Shown: positions 46,131-56,854, numbered from the stretch's first letter. The stretch: DNA of 64,000 nucleotides from Spirometra erinaceieuropaei (GCA_902702965.1 CACRXP010000010.1:546948-610947); one strand, 5' to 3'. A program made the numbers and translations. The notes: generated by a model not told the origin, from the letters alone.

Positions 46131-47342
46131 TAACGGATGAGTCGAAAGGTCACTGAACGATGGCTGGTGATGTCTTAGAAAGGGCTAAAGAGGAGCGATA
46201 ATGATGTACTCCATGAAAATCAATCCCAGGACAAACAAAGGTCGTAATGCTAATTTTGCGAAGACAATACCGACGATTACTTAATAAGTGACAAAATATC
46301 TTGCCCTCTATTAATTTAAAATTAGACCATTTAAAGCATTTTGAGAGATGAAGAGTAGATGGATCCAGAACGGGCATTTGTCGCAGAAGGTTTAGGTGTG
46401 CGTCAAAGTCAAAAAGTACTAAATATCTCCAACGGAAAGTCCACCAGCAGATATGCGAATCATAACACCCAGAGCTTTCGTCCAATCAAAACATAAAACA
46501 CATTACGATCGAAAAGAATGATAGCAAATTTTGACATAGCACCTCAGCACTGTACGCGAATGGCATTGTAAATCGGCTAGAACTGATCAAACCTATGCCT
46601 GTCAAACGAGCATCTAAAATTTCGGATTATAATTTAAATTCACATGAGGATCATGCGGCACTTTTTCAATTGGATCATTCAAAGACCTTCTGTTGAGTGT
46701 CGTAGAGGATGACAATATGGCAGATCCGCAGGACTGCAAAGAAAATGGACAGTTACAGTTTAAGAGTTCACGAATATGCTCACTTTTCCCACTAGTTTAG
46801 AATACAAGACACCGAACGTGGAGAGGCTTAGATAGACTTTCTTTCTACCACTTTTGACAATTAAATCTGACCAATCGAAGCTTAACCAGCTCGCGATTGC
46901 GCTTTCGGGGTCTCCGCAGAGTGTAGTGGTCTAAAAGGCCAAAGGTTTTTTAAACATATGTATTCAATAGTGAAGTCCCTAGCTGTGAAATGGAACAATA
47001 TGATGAAGGCCTTCGAACCGACACAACAATTTCCTACGATGGCCTTAATGGTTCTCAACTGTAAGACTGACCCATGTCCATATACAACAGGGTTAATTAG
47101 AGTCACAAGCAGGGATGCATAAATTTCAATCTCATTGTCACATCTTCAGCACAGACAGTGGGAAAAATTCAAACGAATGTTTTGCTGATGCCTTGCGGAG
47201 CAGTATTTCCTAAGGCCCCGCAGTATGCACTAGAAAGCGCCTAGGAACTCACTGTTTAGGCTGAATATCTTTGCAGCTGTGTCACCCAGCAGCACAAAAT
47301 AATCGAAACATGTATGTGGGATTTTGTCTAATATACATCCAG
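46131..47342. other. Unassigned DNA
   Basis: The minus-strand frame at 46150-46485 (111 codons) has no motif or supported borders. It may be flank or intron of the gene that follows. Confidence 0.3.
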
Positions 47343-47476
47343 CGGTAATTCGAACCCGTCAACCTGTGAATACTACTAACTGTGTGTTGGAGTCTTCTGA
47401 ATTAGTTGCAGCTGCATTGCTAAGGCTGATGAAATTCAGACCAAATTGTGATATAAACTTTCGGACTGATCCTTCA
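47343..47476 (+). CDS. Candidate exon a of a spliced gene, unknown protein
   Basis: Acceptor TTGTCTAATATACATCCAG and an excellent donor CCTTCA|GTAAGT bound 134 bp. The open frame encodes VIRTRQPVNTTNCVLESSE and LVAAALLRLMKFRPNCDINF, then RTDPS. It enters after one base of a codon and leaves at a codon boundary, which matches the phase of the next candidate exon (48332-48454). I recognise no family. Together with 48332-48454, 48561-48607 and 49003-49054 it gives a continuous frame to a stop. Confidence 0.42.
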
Positions 47477-48331
47477 GTAAGTTGTTCCCTAGATTTATCC
47501 TTAACGCCTCACGTTAATTTTAAGACATGTAGTGACGTACAATTGGGCAGGCTTACCCATAGTAAAATATCGCAAAATAAGGAAAAACAGATCCAGGGAA
47601 AGTAAACTGAGTAATATTAATACTATTAAAAATAAGGATTTAGCTCGAGAAGTGTTTCCGATGACATGACTCAAAACAGGGACTATTATTTAATCATAAT
47701 TTTTGATGGAAGAAACAATGTTGAGTGTAATAGTACAAAACCGATGGATAATAAGTTTCTAAATGCTTTTTCATGCGAATTCAGGAAATCCAGGAATCCA
47801 GGAACCGATGCAGTATTCAACATGGTAGGCAGCCGACCGTTTGATGTTGTATATTGTTTTTAAACTTTAATGAACTTTTGTCCCAGGAAAAAGTCACTTT
47901 TGCGTTGTTATGGATGCGGATGATGATTACGAGGGTTATTTTTTGATTTTCAGATTATAAATGCATAGACACAAAACGTTCTCTTTGAACGGACTGGAAG
48001 ATAAATATGCACGAAAAGTGAAAATCATCCACAGCAAATGATTTTCACAATATTTGTACAAGGTGAAAAATAATTTAACACACTATTTTAATAATATAAA
48101 AAGAAGTTGCTTCTGAGTTCCGAGAATCCGTCTTTCGTCTAGGTTTGACTGAACGTAAAGTAAAAATAATCTCGCTGTGTATAAATTTACCAAGCGGACA
48201 ACAAACACCTTTCTATAATCAAAGAGGATAATTGCTATCTTTTTCAGCGACGGGTATCGCACTTTTCTACTAGTTTTTATTTATCATAGGTCGATGACAA
48301 AACAGTCCTTATAAATGCAACCGATTTCCAG
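47477..48331 (+). other. Proposed intron
   Basis: AT-rich, starts GTAAGT and ends GATTTCCAG. A frame at 47666-47863 looks partly protein-like but has an incompatible phase, so I leave it out. Confidence 0.35.
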
Positions 48332-48454
48332 GTGACCCACACGATGTCATATTCCTTCTTACATGACATAGAAATTGAGAACAAGCCGTTGAACTTCAAT
48401 CTTGAATCATACTTTTCAGCCCTTTTTGCGAAGGATGGAGGCACATATTACAAT
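48332..48454 (+). CDS. Candidate exon b of the same gene
   Basis: Bounded by ACCGATTTCCAG| and TACAAT|GTAAAT, exactly 41 codons, phase 0 at both ends. It encodes VTHTMSYSFLHDIEIENKP, LNFNLESYFSALFAKDGG and TYYN. Composition is clearly unlike the AT-rich flanks. It joins exon a as ...RTDPS-VTHTMSY... and exon c as ...GGTYYN-VLWISESG. Confidence 0.45.
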
Positions 48455-48560
48455 GTAAATAGTTGTGTATTGGACATTTTACAACAAATAAAATCACGTG
48501 ATTACAACATTTTCACCTTTAAGCTTTTGAAAATCACCCTCTGCATTTTCCTTTTTTCAG

Positions 48561-48607
48561 GTTTTGTGGATAAGTGAATCTGGTTTCACGCTAGAGTGGA
48601 GATGCAG
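48561..48607 (+). CDS. Candidate exon c (47 bp) of the same gene
   Basis: The acceptor CATTTTCCTTTTTTCAG is near ideal and the donor GATGCAG|GTAATC is good. The 47-bp exon encodes VLWISESGFTLEWRC plus two bases. It starts in phase 0 as exon b requires and ends in a phase that fits exon d. Very small exons are common in flatworm genes. Confidence 0.45.
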
Positions 48608-49002
48608 GTAATCTAGGAATAAACTCGGAGAACTGTCCATGCTTTAGGTAGTGCCATTTTGACAAAATGTCCTGCTTTTGCTAATCAAACAGCTTAGTGA
48701 CATTACGAGTAGAAAAACACACTTTGGCGTAGAACATTTACTCATAGGTTAACGAAGTCCTGCATACCTCCCATTCAGTCTAAATTTGAGTACATATATC
48801 CTGTTTCCTGATGTCGTTCGCTTGCCGAACAGGCGTGATCACAGCAAGGATCAAAACTTAGGCGATGAATCAGAACAAAAATTAACCCTTCATTAATCTT
48901 CTACTTTCTTTAGAAATGTTTAAATGTTTTTGGGAACACTCCTTTTTCAAACAGCATAATTCACGCAAACTAGTCTAAGACTTTGTTTTTCTGACTGCTC
49001 AG

Positions 49003-49054
49003 ACAACTCAAGGAGCGATCGTCAGCCAGAAAAGCGGTCGTATCAGAACACTGA
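49003..49054 (+). CDS. Candidate terminal exon d of the same gene
   Basis: The acceptor CTTTGTTTTTCTGACTGCTCAG precedes A-CAA-CTC-AAG. The frame continues QLKERSSARKAVVSEH to a TGA at 49052-49054. The first base completes the codon split by exon c. The C-terminus is basic and short. This is the weakest exon of the set because a short open stretch is easily found by chance. Confidence 0.3.
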
Positions 49055-49379
49055 ATTAAAGTCTTTGATTATCTATCACTGAATGTACCACTGCTTACAA
49101 ACCATCCAAAACTCAAATGCGAGTGTACCAACTAGTAGTGAAACAGAAATGTGACCTCATTTAGCCTGCCCGTGCAGCGCCTTGTCGGCGGACACTAATT
49201 TACTCCCAACGATGGACTGCTAACTGAAGACTATCAGAGGCAAGCTGAGTCCGACGCTGTGTCGAGACACTTTCGCACTATGAAACCATTCACCGAAATC
49301 GCGCAAAAAACCAATTGGAGCTCGTCAATAACGATTTTATTTGGCCGGCCACCGTTTAGTAGCTTATACGACGTAAATA
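49055..49379. other. Unassigned DNA
   Basis: Would be 3' flank of the candidate gene. No repeat or coding signal seen. Confidence 0.3.
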
Positions 49380-49950
49380 CATTAGATGGGCTAACTCATG
49401 AAATGTCAACTGAAATTTCGTAATGCGTTCTCGTTTCGAAAATATTAATTAAGTATCGTTGTAGGGCCGCGCAGCATAATTCTATAATAATCTAGTTACC
49501 TCGGGGCGTCGGATGTTAAATGAACTTATTTCCGACGGCATGCAAAAACAATGCTTTGCAAAAAATTACTATTAAAGTAGCATGTAATTTCCCCACTTAT
49601 TTTCGACGCCCATGAAAATTCAATTATATTTCGTGGGACGCATACATAAACATATTCATTCTTCTAATAATTCGGTAGAAAATCACGTCTTCTTCCAATT
49701 TTATGCTCAAAAGAAGAGTACAATTTGATTCTAAAAAAGGTGTCTATTTGTGCGATTTTGTGCTGTCGTGAAATGGCCGTTCACAAAACGTCATGTGTCC
49801 GCATTTACTAATGTGGCTTGTAAAGTTCACGATATTGCTGGAATCCAACGCTTAATTTTATAAACTCCATATGGTCTCCTTTTAATACCGTAGATAAATG
49901 CACGCTTTTTCGTACACGGAAAATATACGGTTTGTGTAAAAGAGCTTTAA
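49380..49950 (+). mobile_element. Foldback element, right-truncated copy
   Basis: Begins CATTAGATGGGCTAACTCATG after TA (49378-49379). It carries a full left arm (TCGTTTCGAAAATATTAATTA, TAAAGTAGCATGTAATTTCC, TTCATTCTTCTAA) and part of the centre (CGTTCACAAAACGTCATGTG, TTTTTCGTACACGG). The right arm is missing. Confidence 0.65.
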
Positions 49951-50424
49951 CGGAAGATGTATCTTTGGAACCAAAGGTAGTATCTTTTGAAAGTATATTT
50001 CACACTGCATAAACAACGGAGGCAAACACAGGATGGGCGCATAACAATATGCATTCATTGCAAATTATTATGAAATTAACATGGCATTTCGTTAAAGACA
50101 TAGAGGAATTACTCGGCAAGATTAACTTTGACAGATAAACCTTCTGTTTCTATTTGTCTCCATTTATCATTCAACGGAATAAATGGCAGACACTTATGTC
50201 CTTTAAATAAGCGCTAAGCGCAGGCGTTCTAGAAAATCGAGTCCGCTGTCTTGAAGAAGTAGGCATTGTGCATAAAAATAATGTAAGTAATTGAAAATCT
50301 TTAAACTAACGCTGGCTTTCTTGGACATCTTTTGCCTGTGGATAGAACTTTTGGCTACCTCCCATTATCGTTGATATACTGTGGCCCAACTGAAATGCAT
50401 AAGCCCTCTATTATGAGCATAGTT
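49951..50424. other. Unassigned DNA
   Basis: No feature supported. Confidence 0.35.
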
Positions 50425-50590
50425 ATGTCTTGACACCGTGTCTAGGTGGAGGAGGAGGCGAAAAAGCGGTGGATCCAGTGGAAATTAACACTCACTGTAA
50501 ACTAAATCACGCGCGGTCACCGTGCCTGCTTCCCCTTGTCGTGGAGCACACTGTGGTCATCGTGGACAACGACGGTCGAACTATCATCAC
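50425..50590 (-). repeat. SINE-like repeat, 5' portion, antisense
   Basis: On the minus strand: TAGTTCGACCGTCGTTGTCC, ACGATGACCACAGTGTGCTC, GGGAAGCAGGCACGGTGACC, GATTTAGTTTACAGTGAG and CCTCCTCCACCTAGACACGG, then TGTCAAGACATA. This matches the 4.04 kb and 11.57 kb copies and stops after the TCC/CACCT tract. Confidence 0.65.
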
Positions 50591-51956
50591 GAACATGACC
50601 TTTACCCATTTTTTTCTATTTGCTTACTACAGTAGGTACGGAAAAAAGCCGCGCAAATCCCAATTTGGCACGACTGTATGGACCACCTACATTCCCCGTG
50701 GCCTTCCCCAAATTCCAGGGGAGGTTACGCTTAGGTTTGGAATCGTTATGGTTGATGATAGAATACTGGGATAGGTAAATCCCTGACGTTTAATGCTAGA
50801 CCACCTATCGAACGAAGGAATTTTACTCTTGTGTCCAATCAAAATTATACTTTTACATCAAACACGGTTGAGTTAAAACTTTTAAACATGTGTTGTAACT
50901 AGCAAAAAGTACGAGATGTGATAAATAGAAAGCTACACGACTAGAATATTACTTGCCGGTATCGCAAATATATGTCGTACAGTAAAACGGAGTGCAATCA
51001 TGGTCATATTCACTATTAGAAAATCGCACTAGTTATTAGCAAACCACAAGGTCTAGTTTGACGGTTTGGAAATCTGCGTCTGCGAATGAACGCGAGGACG
51101 CTTAAAGCTCAAAATTCCTTCGAATTTGCATCAGTAGCTTTAAGAAATTACCAGAGAATTTTGGTCTGTTCGTCTTGGCACTGACTGTCTTTCTCAGACA
51201 CATACAGGTACAGGCTTGAAAAGGTCGTATGTTTAACTCTTGTCGGCGGCAAAGGAGCTGATTGTACACCTTTAAAGAGGCATATGTTTATTAAGTTGCG
51301 TAATTATTTTGGCAATAGAAGGAAGTGACATTTGCCGGACGGGGTGATAGGTTGCGAGTGCATTAAAGTGCCTAAAGTTCATGGAACCAGTACTGAAAAG
51401 GGCGAACTGACTTTAACAGACAGCGACCCGAGAAAAACAAGTTGTTATTCTGGATTTTGCCCGCCAGATTCAGACTGCCGATGTCTTTTGTAGGGCTCCC
51501 GAGTACGGGCTTTGCTTTCGAAGCAAACACTTGATTCATGTACACATATCGACAGACTTTAAAAATTGCACACTACACGTGGCGTGAACAGCTGAAATGT
51601 TGGGAATAAAAATATCTTTTCTGACTTAGTATCTTACAAGCATTTGCAGCAATCCGACAGGATGTTAAACGAAGCCAGGTTTTCAGGCGGATTCACAAAA
51701 GTCAGGCCAAAGTTTTTAGAAAAGTGACGTACTACACCTGCCTGCGAGAAATATGTAACGCGCTAGGAGCATAGTGGCATGAGAGGCCCTCTTACTGACG
51801 TCCATCAACATTCAGTTTTATACTTGAATGAGTACAATTGACTGCTGGTGAACCATGACCGTCGTTCACGGAACAATGGATCGCCTTGTGACGTAGTTTG
51901 CTTAACCCAACTGACTTGTACCATGTATTCTTTAGCTTTGTATTCTATGATAGGTA
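50591..51956. other. Unassigned DNA
   Basis: The plus-strand frame 50430-50774 begins in the repeat and has no motif. The remainder shows no supported gene or repeat. Confidence 0.35.
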
Positions 51957-52818
51957 CAGTAGAATTGTTAACTCATGAAATGTTAACCGAAATTCTGAAA
52001 TGCGTTTTCGTTTCCAGAAAATTACGTAAGTAGTGTTTAAAAAATAATCTTCCAGCACAATGCTACAATATTTCGGTTATCTCGAGATGCTGGCTTCTGA
52101 ACATAATTCTTCCAGGCTGTAAGCAAAAACAACACTATAAGAATGACTGATTAAGAAAAATTAAGTTTTCTCATTGATTTTTGACGCCCTTACAAAATCA
52201 TTTATATTTCATGGAAAACGTGCATAAACATGTCTATTCGTTTGCTTATCCATTAGAAAATTACGTCCTCTTCCAATTTTTTAATCAAAAGAAGGATATA
52301 TTATACAGGTGACAATATGACTTAAATCCATTGCTAAATTTTATGGATATCACATGATTTGCTCTTAATACCGTACGCGGAATATATACGTAAGTTGGAG
52401 GCCCTGAATACAATTGTAACGGCAGGGTGGGTTCAAAATTATTCTGGCATTAAAAAGGTTTTTTAAAAAAGCATTACAATCTTTCTCTGACTGTTAAATT
52501 GGAAGAAGTAACTGTCTCCCGGATGTGTTAAAGAGTAAATCTTTTAATCCATGTTCTCCACAAACTACGATGAAATTTAAAAAGTCATCGCAAATCAGTG
52601 GGATAACGCATGCTCCTTAAGAAGTATTTTTGTATACTGCAGCTTTTAAAGACAGCCGCAGATAAGTTCGTTTGAAAGCCGGCATCTCGTCTTAAGTTAG
52701 ATATTGTACAATTATTCTGCACAATGATAAATTTTGAAACCCTACTTAAGTAATCTTTTCGAAACGAAAACGCACTTTAGAATTTCGGCCAACATTTCGG
52801 GAGTTAGCACAGCTACTG
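51957..52818 (+). mobile_element. Foldback (MITE-like) element with TA flanks
   Basis: Starts CAGTAGAATTGTTAACTCATG after TA (51955-51956) and ends GAGTTAGCACAGCTACTG before TA (52819-52820). Family words occur in both arms (TTTCGTTTCCAGAAAATTACG; CTTTTCGAAACGAAAACGC; GCATGCTCCTTAAGAAGTA). Arms are diverged and the centre is shortened. 862 bp. Confidence 0.75.
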
Positions 52819-52820
52819 TA

Positions 52821-53193
52821 ATACAGATGTGCATTGCGTCACACGCTAAAACAAATTCTCAGCAGAAAACTCTAGAAGGCCATACATTCGACATAGGTTA
52901 AACAAAATCTAACTATTAAATTCGGAAAGCAAGTTATGAACTGCTAAAGTTACATCCTGCATATGGTTTTATGGAGCTTTACCGTTGGGTAAGACATAGG
53001 GATCTTCCCTTCCCATCTCTACCAACAAATTCACCATAGCCTCTGGCCCTTATTTTTAAATACAGAAAAGAAAGTCTGTGGGGAAAAGCAGCAGTCTTTT
53101 TAAATGTACAATTGCTACTGGTGGTTCTGACACTTTGCACCGATGCAGACGTCAAATGGACGCAAATGACGACAGCAGCACTTCTACTTGTAA
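52821..53193. other. Likely 3' flank of the minus-strand gene
   Basis: AT-rich DNA after the stop codon at 53194. No poly(A) signal stands out and no repeat was seen. Confidence 0.3.
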
Positions 53194-53400
53194 TTAATCC
53201 AACAAATCTTCGTTCTCATCCGGCGTTTTAGACTGAAAACCCGATATTCGGTGCCGTCTCGATATCTTGACTGACACTGTCAAAGCAGTTTTTTGGTCGA
53301 TCTTTTCGCAATCACGAGAGAGAGAGCGTGAACGGCGAAATTCCACAAAATCCCCATTCAAATCACCTCGGCCGTACTCAGCGATTGGCACGAGATACAT
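53194..53400 (-). CDS. Candidate terminal exon of a membrane-protein gene
   Basis: Acceptor AATTCTCTTTATTTCAG on the minus strand opens in phase 0: MYLVPIAEYGRGDLNGDFVE, FRRSRSLSRDCEKIDQK, TALTVSVKISRRHRISGFQS, KTPDENEDLLD and a stop (68 codons). The sequence is hydrophilic, with an RRSRSLSR stretch, and would be the cytosolic tail after the membrane segments encoded upstream. Its phase matches the exon at 53827-53942. I recognise no family. Confidence 0.5.
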   Translation of the reverse strand: MYLVPIAEYGRGDLNGDFVEFRRSRSLSRDCEKIDQKTALTVSVKISRRHRISGFQSKTPDENEDLLD

Positions 53401-53826
53401 CTGAAATAAAGAGAATTTTCCGTGATTCACATGATGCAACACCGTTGGCCAACTATAGCTGAAATTATTAAACGCTTTCTCTCGCCTTCACCGAAAACAG
53501 ATTAGGAAGCATTACTTCAGGGGAGGACGAACGTAGCCGGTAAGGCTTACGGCGTTTTTTGGTATTAAAGACACGAATATATTGTGATAAAATCTCTGGC
53601 CGACTTTTAAATATTTTGCCAAACGCCCGTTAATGATTCAGATGATACATTCTGAGTGTTGTCTTCTGACTGCACTAGTAGATCGAGCGTTCCTTTTCTG
53701 ATCCTGCAATGCGCTAAGCAGTCTTACTTTTATGACCGAGTTGTTTAAAACAAGCTTGTTTGGAGCGCGGTGGCAGTAAACATTGAGACTGTGCTGAGAA
53801 GAACTTGGTTCGATGGCCAAATTTAC

Positions 53827-53942
53827 CGGTCTTGAACATACGCAATAACTTGCCACCAGCAGAAAAATCACGGCAGAAAAACATTGGTAGAATCCAACTA
53901 ATTTATCCGAAGCGACGTCCGCACCATTCACTGCATATGAAA
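53827..53942 (-). CDS. Candidate middle exon with transmembrane segment
   Basis: Bounded by GGCAGCTTTTCAG| and AGACCG|GTAAAT on the minus strand, 116 bp. It encodes SYAVNGADVASDKLVGF and YQCFSAVIFLLVASYCVCSR; the second part is a probable membrane helix. It starts with two bases of a codon and ends at a codon boundary, agreeing with both neighbours: the exon ending at 56855 upstream leaves one base, and the terminal exon starts in phase 0. Confidence 0.45.
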
Positions 53943-54699
53943 CTGAAAAGCTGCCTTGAAGTGCGGTGGACAGTGTGGCCGGAAGTTCTGTGGTAGACTA
54001 GGATTTGTGGCTAAATTTATGTTAACAAAACATACCGCCTGTTTAGAGTAAAAACTTGTGCGACTGATCTACCTATCAGTCGGCGTCCTTTCCCTAAGGC
54101 CTGCTAGTTTGCAGTGTCGTATGTCTTCCCCCATAATCCTAAGCAACTCTATGAACAGCGGTACCTACAATGTGATCTAAAAAGTAGAATAGCCAGTCGC
54201 AGTGTATATTTCTCAGATAAGAGCGCAAATGCCTGCGTTTGTTCCCAAGCAAACCCCCCTTGAAGACCGATAAGGCTCTAAAGGTAGTTGAAAAGGAATA
54301 AAATGCATTTCTACTTCACAAAAATCTGTCATGAGTGACAAGATGGATTTAACCCTGTTGAAGTGGAATAACATTGCAGATGTAGGTGATTCTGTCAATC
54401 ATTTGTAAGTCGTGTCTGCATTGACCGCAAGCACCTCTGATGGTAGAAGGGCGCTCACCAATCGCGTTACGGAACACTCTCGTCCCGTTGTGCCTTGGGG
54501 TTCTCGAGTCCGCCAGCAGCCGCATAACGACGCGCAATATGAGCAGGTTAACATTACGGGCAAATACATTGGAGACTGGGACGGTCGTCAGCCAACGACA
54601 CCTAAAACTGAAATATGCAACACTTAAAGCCCAAATTCGTGACCTGTTGGTTAAAAGTTCAAGGTCGCAACTAAGAAACACGGCTTCGTTGTCGTATCG
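53943..54699 (-). other. Intronic DNA with PLE-related sequence
   Basis: Around 54440-54560, CGTTACGGAACACTCTCGTC, CCGTTGTGCCTTGGGG and CGCCAGCAGCCGCATAACG resemble the sequence after the PLE tail at 55735-55795 (CCGCTTTGTGCCTTGGGGC, GCTAGCAACCGCACATCGGG). It is probably part of the same element family. The frames on both strands here (for example 54349-54714) are not supported as genes. Confidence 0.35.
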
Positions 54700-54765
54700 G
54701 TTGCAGTCGGGCACATTGTGGTAGATGGAGAAGCAGACGCGATCGCTGGGACAAGAACTTTATTA

Positions 54766-54810
54766 GCCTGACGTTTCGGATTCCTGCTCGCACCCATCAT
54801 CAGAGACAAA
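54766..54810 (-). ncRNA. Hammerhead-ribozyme-like motif with the best-preserved core (PLE tail)
   Basis: Minus-strand reading: TTTGTCT, CTGATGA (54803-54797), a 19-base stem-loop, GAAACGTC (54777-54770), then AGGCTAATAAAG. CTGATGA and GAAA are the two conserved hammerhead core boxes and GTC is a standard cleavage triplet. TGTCT upstream can pair with AGGC downstream as stem I (with a G-U). Stem III would be only the self-complementary ACGT, so two RNAs may be needed. Stem II is imperfect here, and one extra U lies after CTGATGA. Hammerheads in PLE terminal repeats are known. Confidence 0.6.
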
Positions 54811-55165
54811 AGCAGATACGGGTAGTTCACGCGCAAGGGACTACAGTATTTATAGGATGCGGTTGCCATGCTACCGCATACATATGAATATTCACGGGTT
54901 TACCCCCCTTTATCAGGGATAGTTGCGGTTGGTGTTATGACTGTTTGATGGCCAACATTCGCATCGTTGCTTGCTGAAATTTCATCACGTGCGTTGGATG
55001 TTGGTGTGATGTTTGCTTAACCATCGGATCCACCGACCCTGGCGTTGGAAAGGGTGTTCACCTGTGCGCATCCCGCGTAACTAATTAATTCGCCTAGGCG
55101 AAGCATGGAAGGGGAAGTTCACTGCACTTGTTAATAGACTGAGGGTCCAGTAAACCATGATTCCA

Positions 55166-55414
55166 GTAGTTCTCGGCTCACGCAGTCGCACATTCAAAGC
55201 CGACGAGGCGGAAATTCTCGCAACAGGTGACAACCGCGCGAGCCGGAAGCTGCTTGAATCGTGGTTTACTGGCCCCCAGTCCATTAACAAGCCGAAGGGT
55301 CTTCCCATTCCATATTCGGTGCTGAGACTTCGCCTAGGCGGAGAAATTAGCCACGCCGGGAGCGCCCAGGTGAACACCCTTTCCAACGCCAGGGTCGGTG
55401 GATCAGATGGTTAA
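55166..55414 (+). pseudogene. PLE GIY-YIG endonuclease C-terminal fragment
   Basis: The frame includes FKADEAEILATGDNRASRK, LLESWFTGPQSINKPKGLP and IPYSVLRLRLGGEISHAG, the C-terminal part of the PLE endonuclease, homologous to the frames at 40.56-40.84 and 41.29-41.56 kb. The catalytic GIY-YIG core is absent. It ends at a stop at 55412-55414 before the tail. Confidence 0.7.
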
Positions 55415-55605
55415 GCAGTCATCACACCCACATCTAACGCACGTGATTAAATTGCAGCAATTAACTACGGAAATGTCGGCCATCACGCCAGGTGCAACCA
55501 GCCCTGATGAAGGGGAAAGCCGTGAATATTCATAGGTATGCGGTAGCATGGCGACTGCGTCCTATAAATACTGCAGCCCCTTATGCATAACCTACCCGCG
55601 TCTGC

Positions 55606-55660
55606 TTTTTCCCTGATTATGGATTCGAGGAGCAATCCAAATCATCAGGCTAATAAGGCT
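55606..55660 (+). ncRNA. Hammerhead-ribozyme-like motif, decayed
   Basis: CTGATTATGGATTCGAGGAG, CAATCC, AAATCATC, AGGCTAATAAGG. The first box is CTGATTA and the second AAATC, so core residues are lost, though position and surrounding words match the other tails. Confidence 0.45.
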
Positions 55661-55929
55661 CTTGTCCCAGCGATCGTGTCTCCTTCTTCAAGACTGCTTC
55701 CTGGGTCTTGTCTCTTCGCCAGATCGGACACATTTGTTCCGCTTTGTGCCTTGGGGCTCAATTTCGAGCCTGCTAGCAACCGCACATCGGGTAATAGTAC
55801 AACTAGGCAGAATGACATTACCGACAAAGTGTAGGACGACTGGGGCGGGCATTTCTGGCCTACAGACCGTCCTCGGTCAGTCATAATCAGTCCCAAGGTG
55901 TGCCCCAAGGCACAGCGGGATAGGTGAGT

Positions 55930-56215
55930 TTTGTAACGCGATCGGTAATCAACGACTCGGACTCGGACCGACAAGCCACCTCCGCATTAATAACGACCCC
56001 AGCGGTGATCGCGAGAACTGTTAATTACAGTGCGTATACGGTCCACGGCAGCCACGTGCTATAAATACTGCACTCCTGGTGCCACCATCACCTTTGTCTG
56101 CGAATGTCTCTGATGATGGATTCGAGTGAGAATCCAAAGCGTCAGGCCAATAAATTTCTTGTTCCAGCGATCGCATCTTCATCTTCTACACTCTTGAGTC
56201 CTTGACGTACAATTG
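55930..56215 (+). mobile_element. Third PLE tail, plus strand
   Basis: ATCAACGACTCGGACTCGGA, ATTAATAACGACCCCAGCGG, TGATCGCGAGAACTGTTAATT and GCTATAAATACTGCACTCC lead to GTCAGGCCAATAAATTTCTTG and CCAGCGATCGCATCTTC. It resembles the tails of the 40.3-41.8 kb pair more than its neighbour, so a separate insertion or the remainder of a tandem PLE. Confidence 0.6.
56106..56152 (+). ncRNA. Hammerhead-ribozyme-like motif, intact first box and stem II
   Basis: TGTCT, CTGATGA (56110-56116), T, GGATTC, loop GAGTGA, GAATCC (56130-56135), AAAGCGTC, AGGCCAATAAA. Stem II is a perfect six-pair helix. The second box reads AAAGC instead of GAAAC, which should abolish cleavage. It shows the ancestral fold better than the 54.8-kb copy does. 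Confidence 0.5.
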
Positions 56216-56636
56216 ACAGCAGTGAGGCTTGTTCGACGTCCATTCTTGATGGCAAATATTCTTCACACCAACCTGAAAACATTACTTGAAACTAAAATCC
56301 GGCAGCCTTTAGAGCTTTAGTAGTCTAAGATTTAGTAGGTATTCACTTTTTACGGACGTTCAAAGAGTGCGGTATTCAAAAACGTTTTAATTTTTCGTCT
56401 GAATTTTCCAAGTAATGGGCATCCATGCACTCCCGTCTGTAGAGAAACAACACGACGATCCGTGCAACGCACGGGGAAACACAAAGGTTTTTAGATTTTT
56501 CGCAAAAAGACGCATGTGTTTAGGGTTCACAATGATTCATAACAGTGTAAAAATGTCTTATTGACATATCTCTGACTCTACCGTTTGCCTTAATGCATTA
56601 TTCAGATAGTAGAACTGCTGAGGTTAGGAAATGTTA
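56216..56636. other. Unassigned DNA
   Basis: Within the proposed 2.9-kb intron. No feature recognised. Confidence 0.35.
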
Positions 56637-56854
56637 CTACCATGATTGTGGCGTCAGTTGCATAGATGGATCGCTGGACAAACGTCTTAAAGTCCGAGTG
56701 AAGTATCTACCGTGGGTAGCTGAAGTGTTTAAGTGAAATACATTGGGTAACATACACTGTAGAATATTGCATGGCGAGCCAGAATAACGGTTCCACATTC
56801 GTAACGCAAGGTCAGTCCTGGACACGAAACGGCAAAAATCAATCGGCTTTTTAC

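Larger units (their letters stand above)
54700..55700. mobile_element. Second inverted pair of Penelope-like element 3' ends
   Basis: The minus-strand end (55165 down to about 54700) and the plus-strand end (55166 up to about 55700) meet almost directly at the WF-TG codons of the GIY-YIG C-terminus. Both arms contain CAGGTGAACACCCTTTCCAACGCCAGGGTCGG-type sequence, GAATATTCATA, TATGCGGTAGCATGGC, CCTATAAATACTG and the tail with CAGGCTAATAA. Arms are about 450-500 bp. The central spacer is close to zero, unlike the 40.3-kb pair. Confidence 0.75.

Noticed and set aside
47666..47863. Extra exon of the 47-49 kb gene
   Set aside because: Its phase cannot join the neighbouring exons and its acceptor is poor.
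53282..53330. GAGAGAGAG run as a microsatellite of note
   Set aside because: Very short and within a coding-looking exon.
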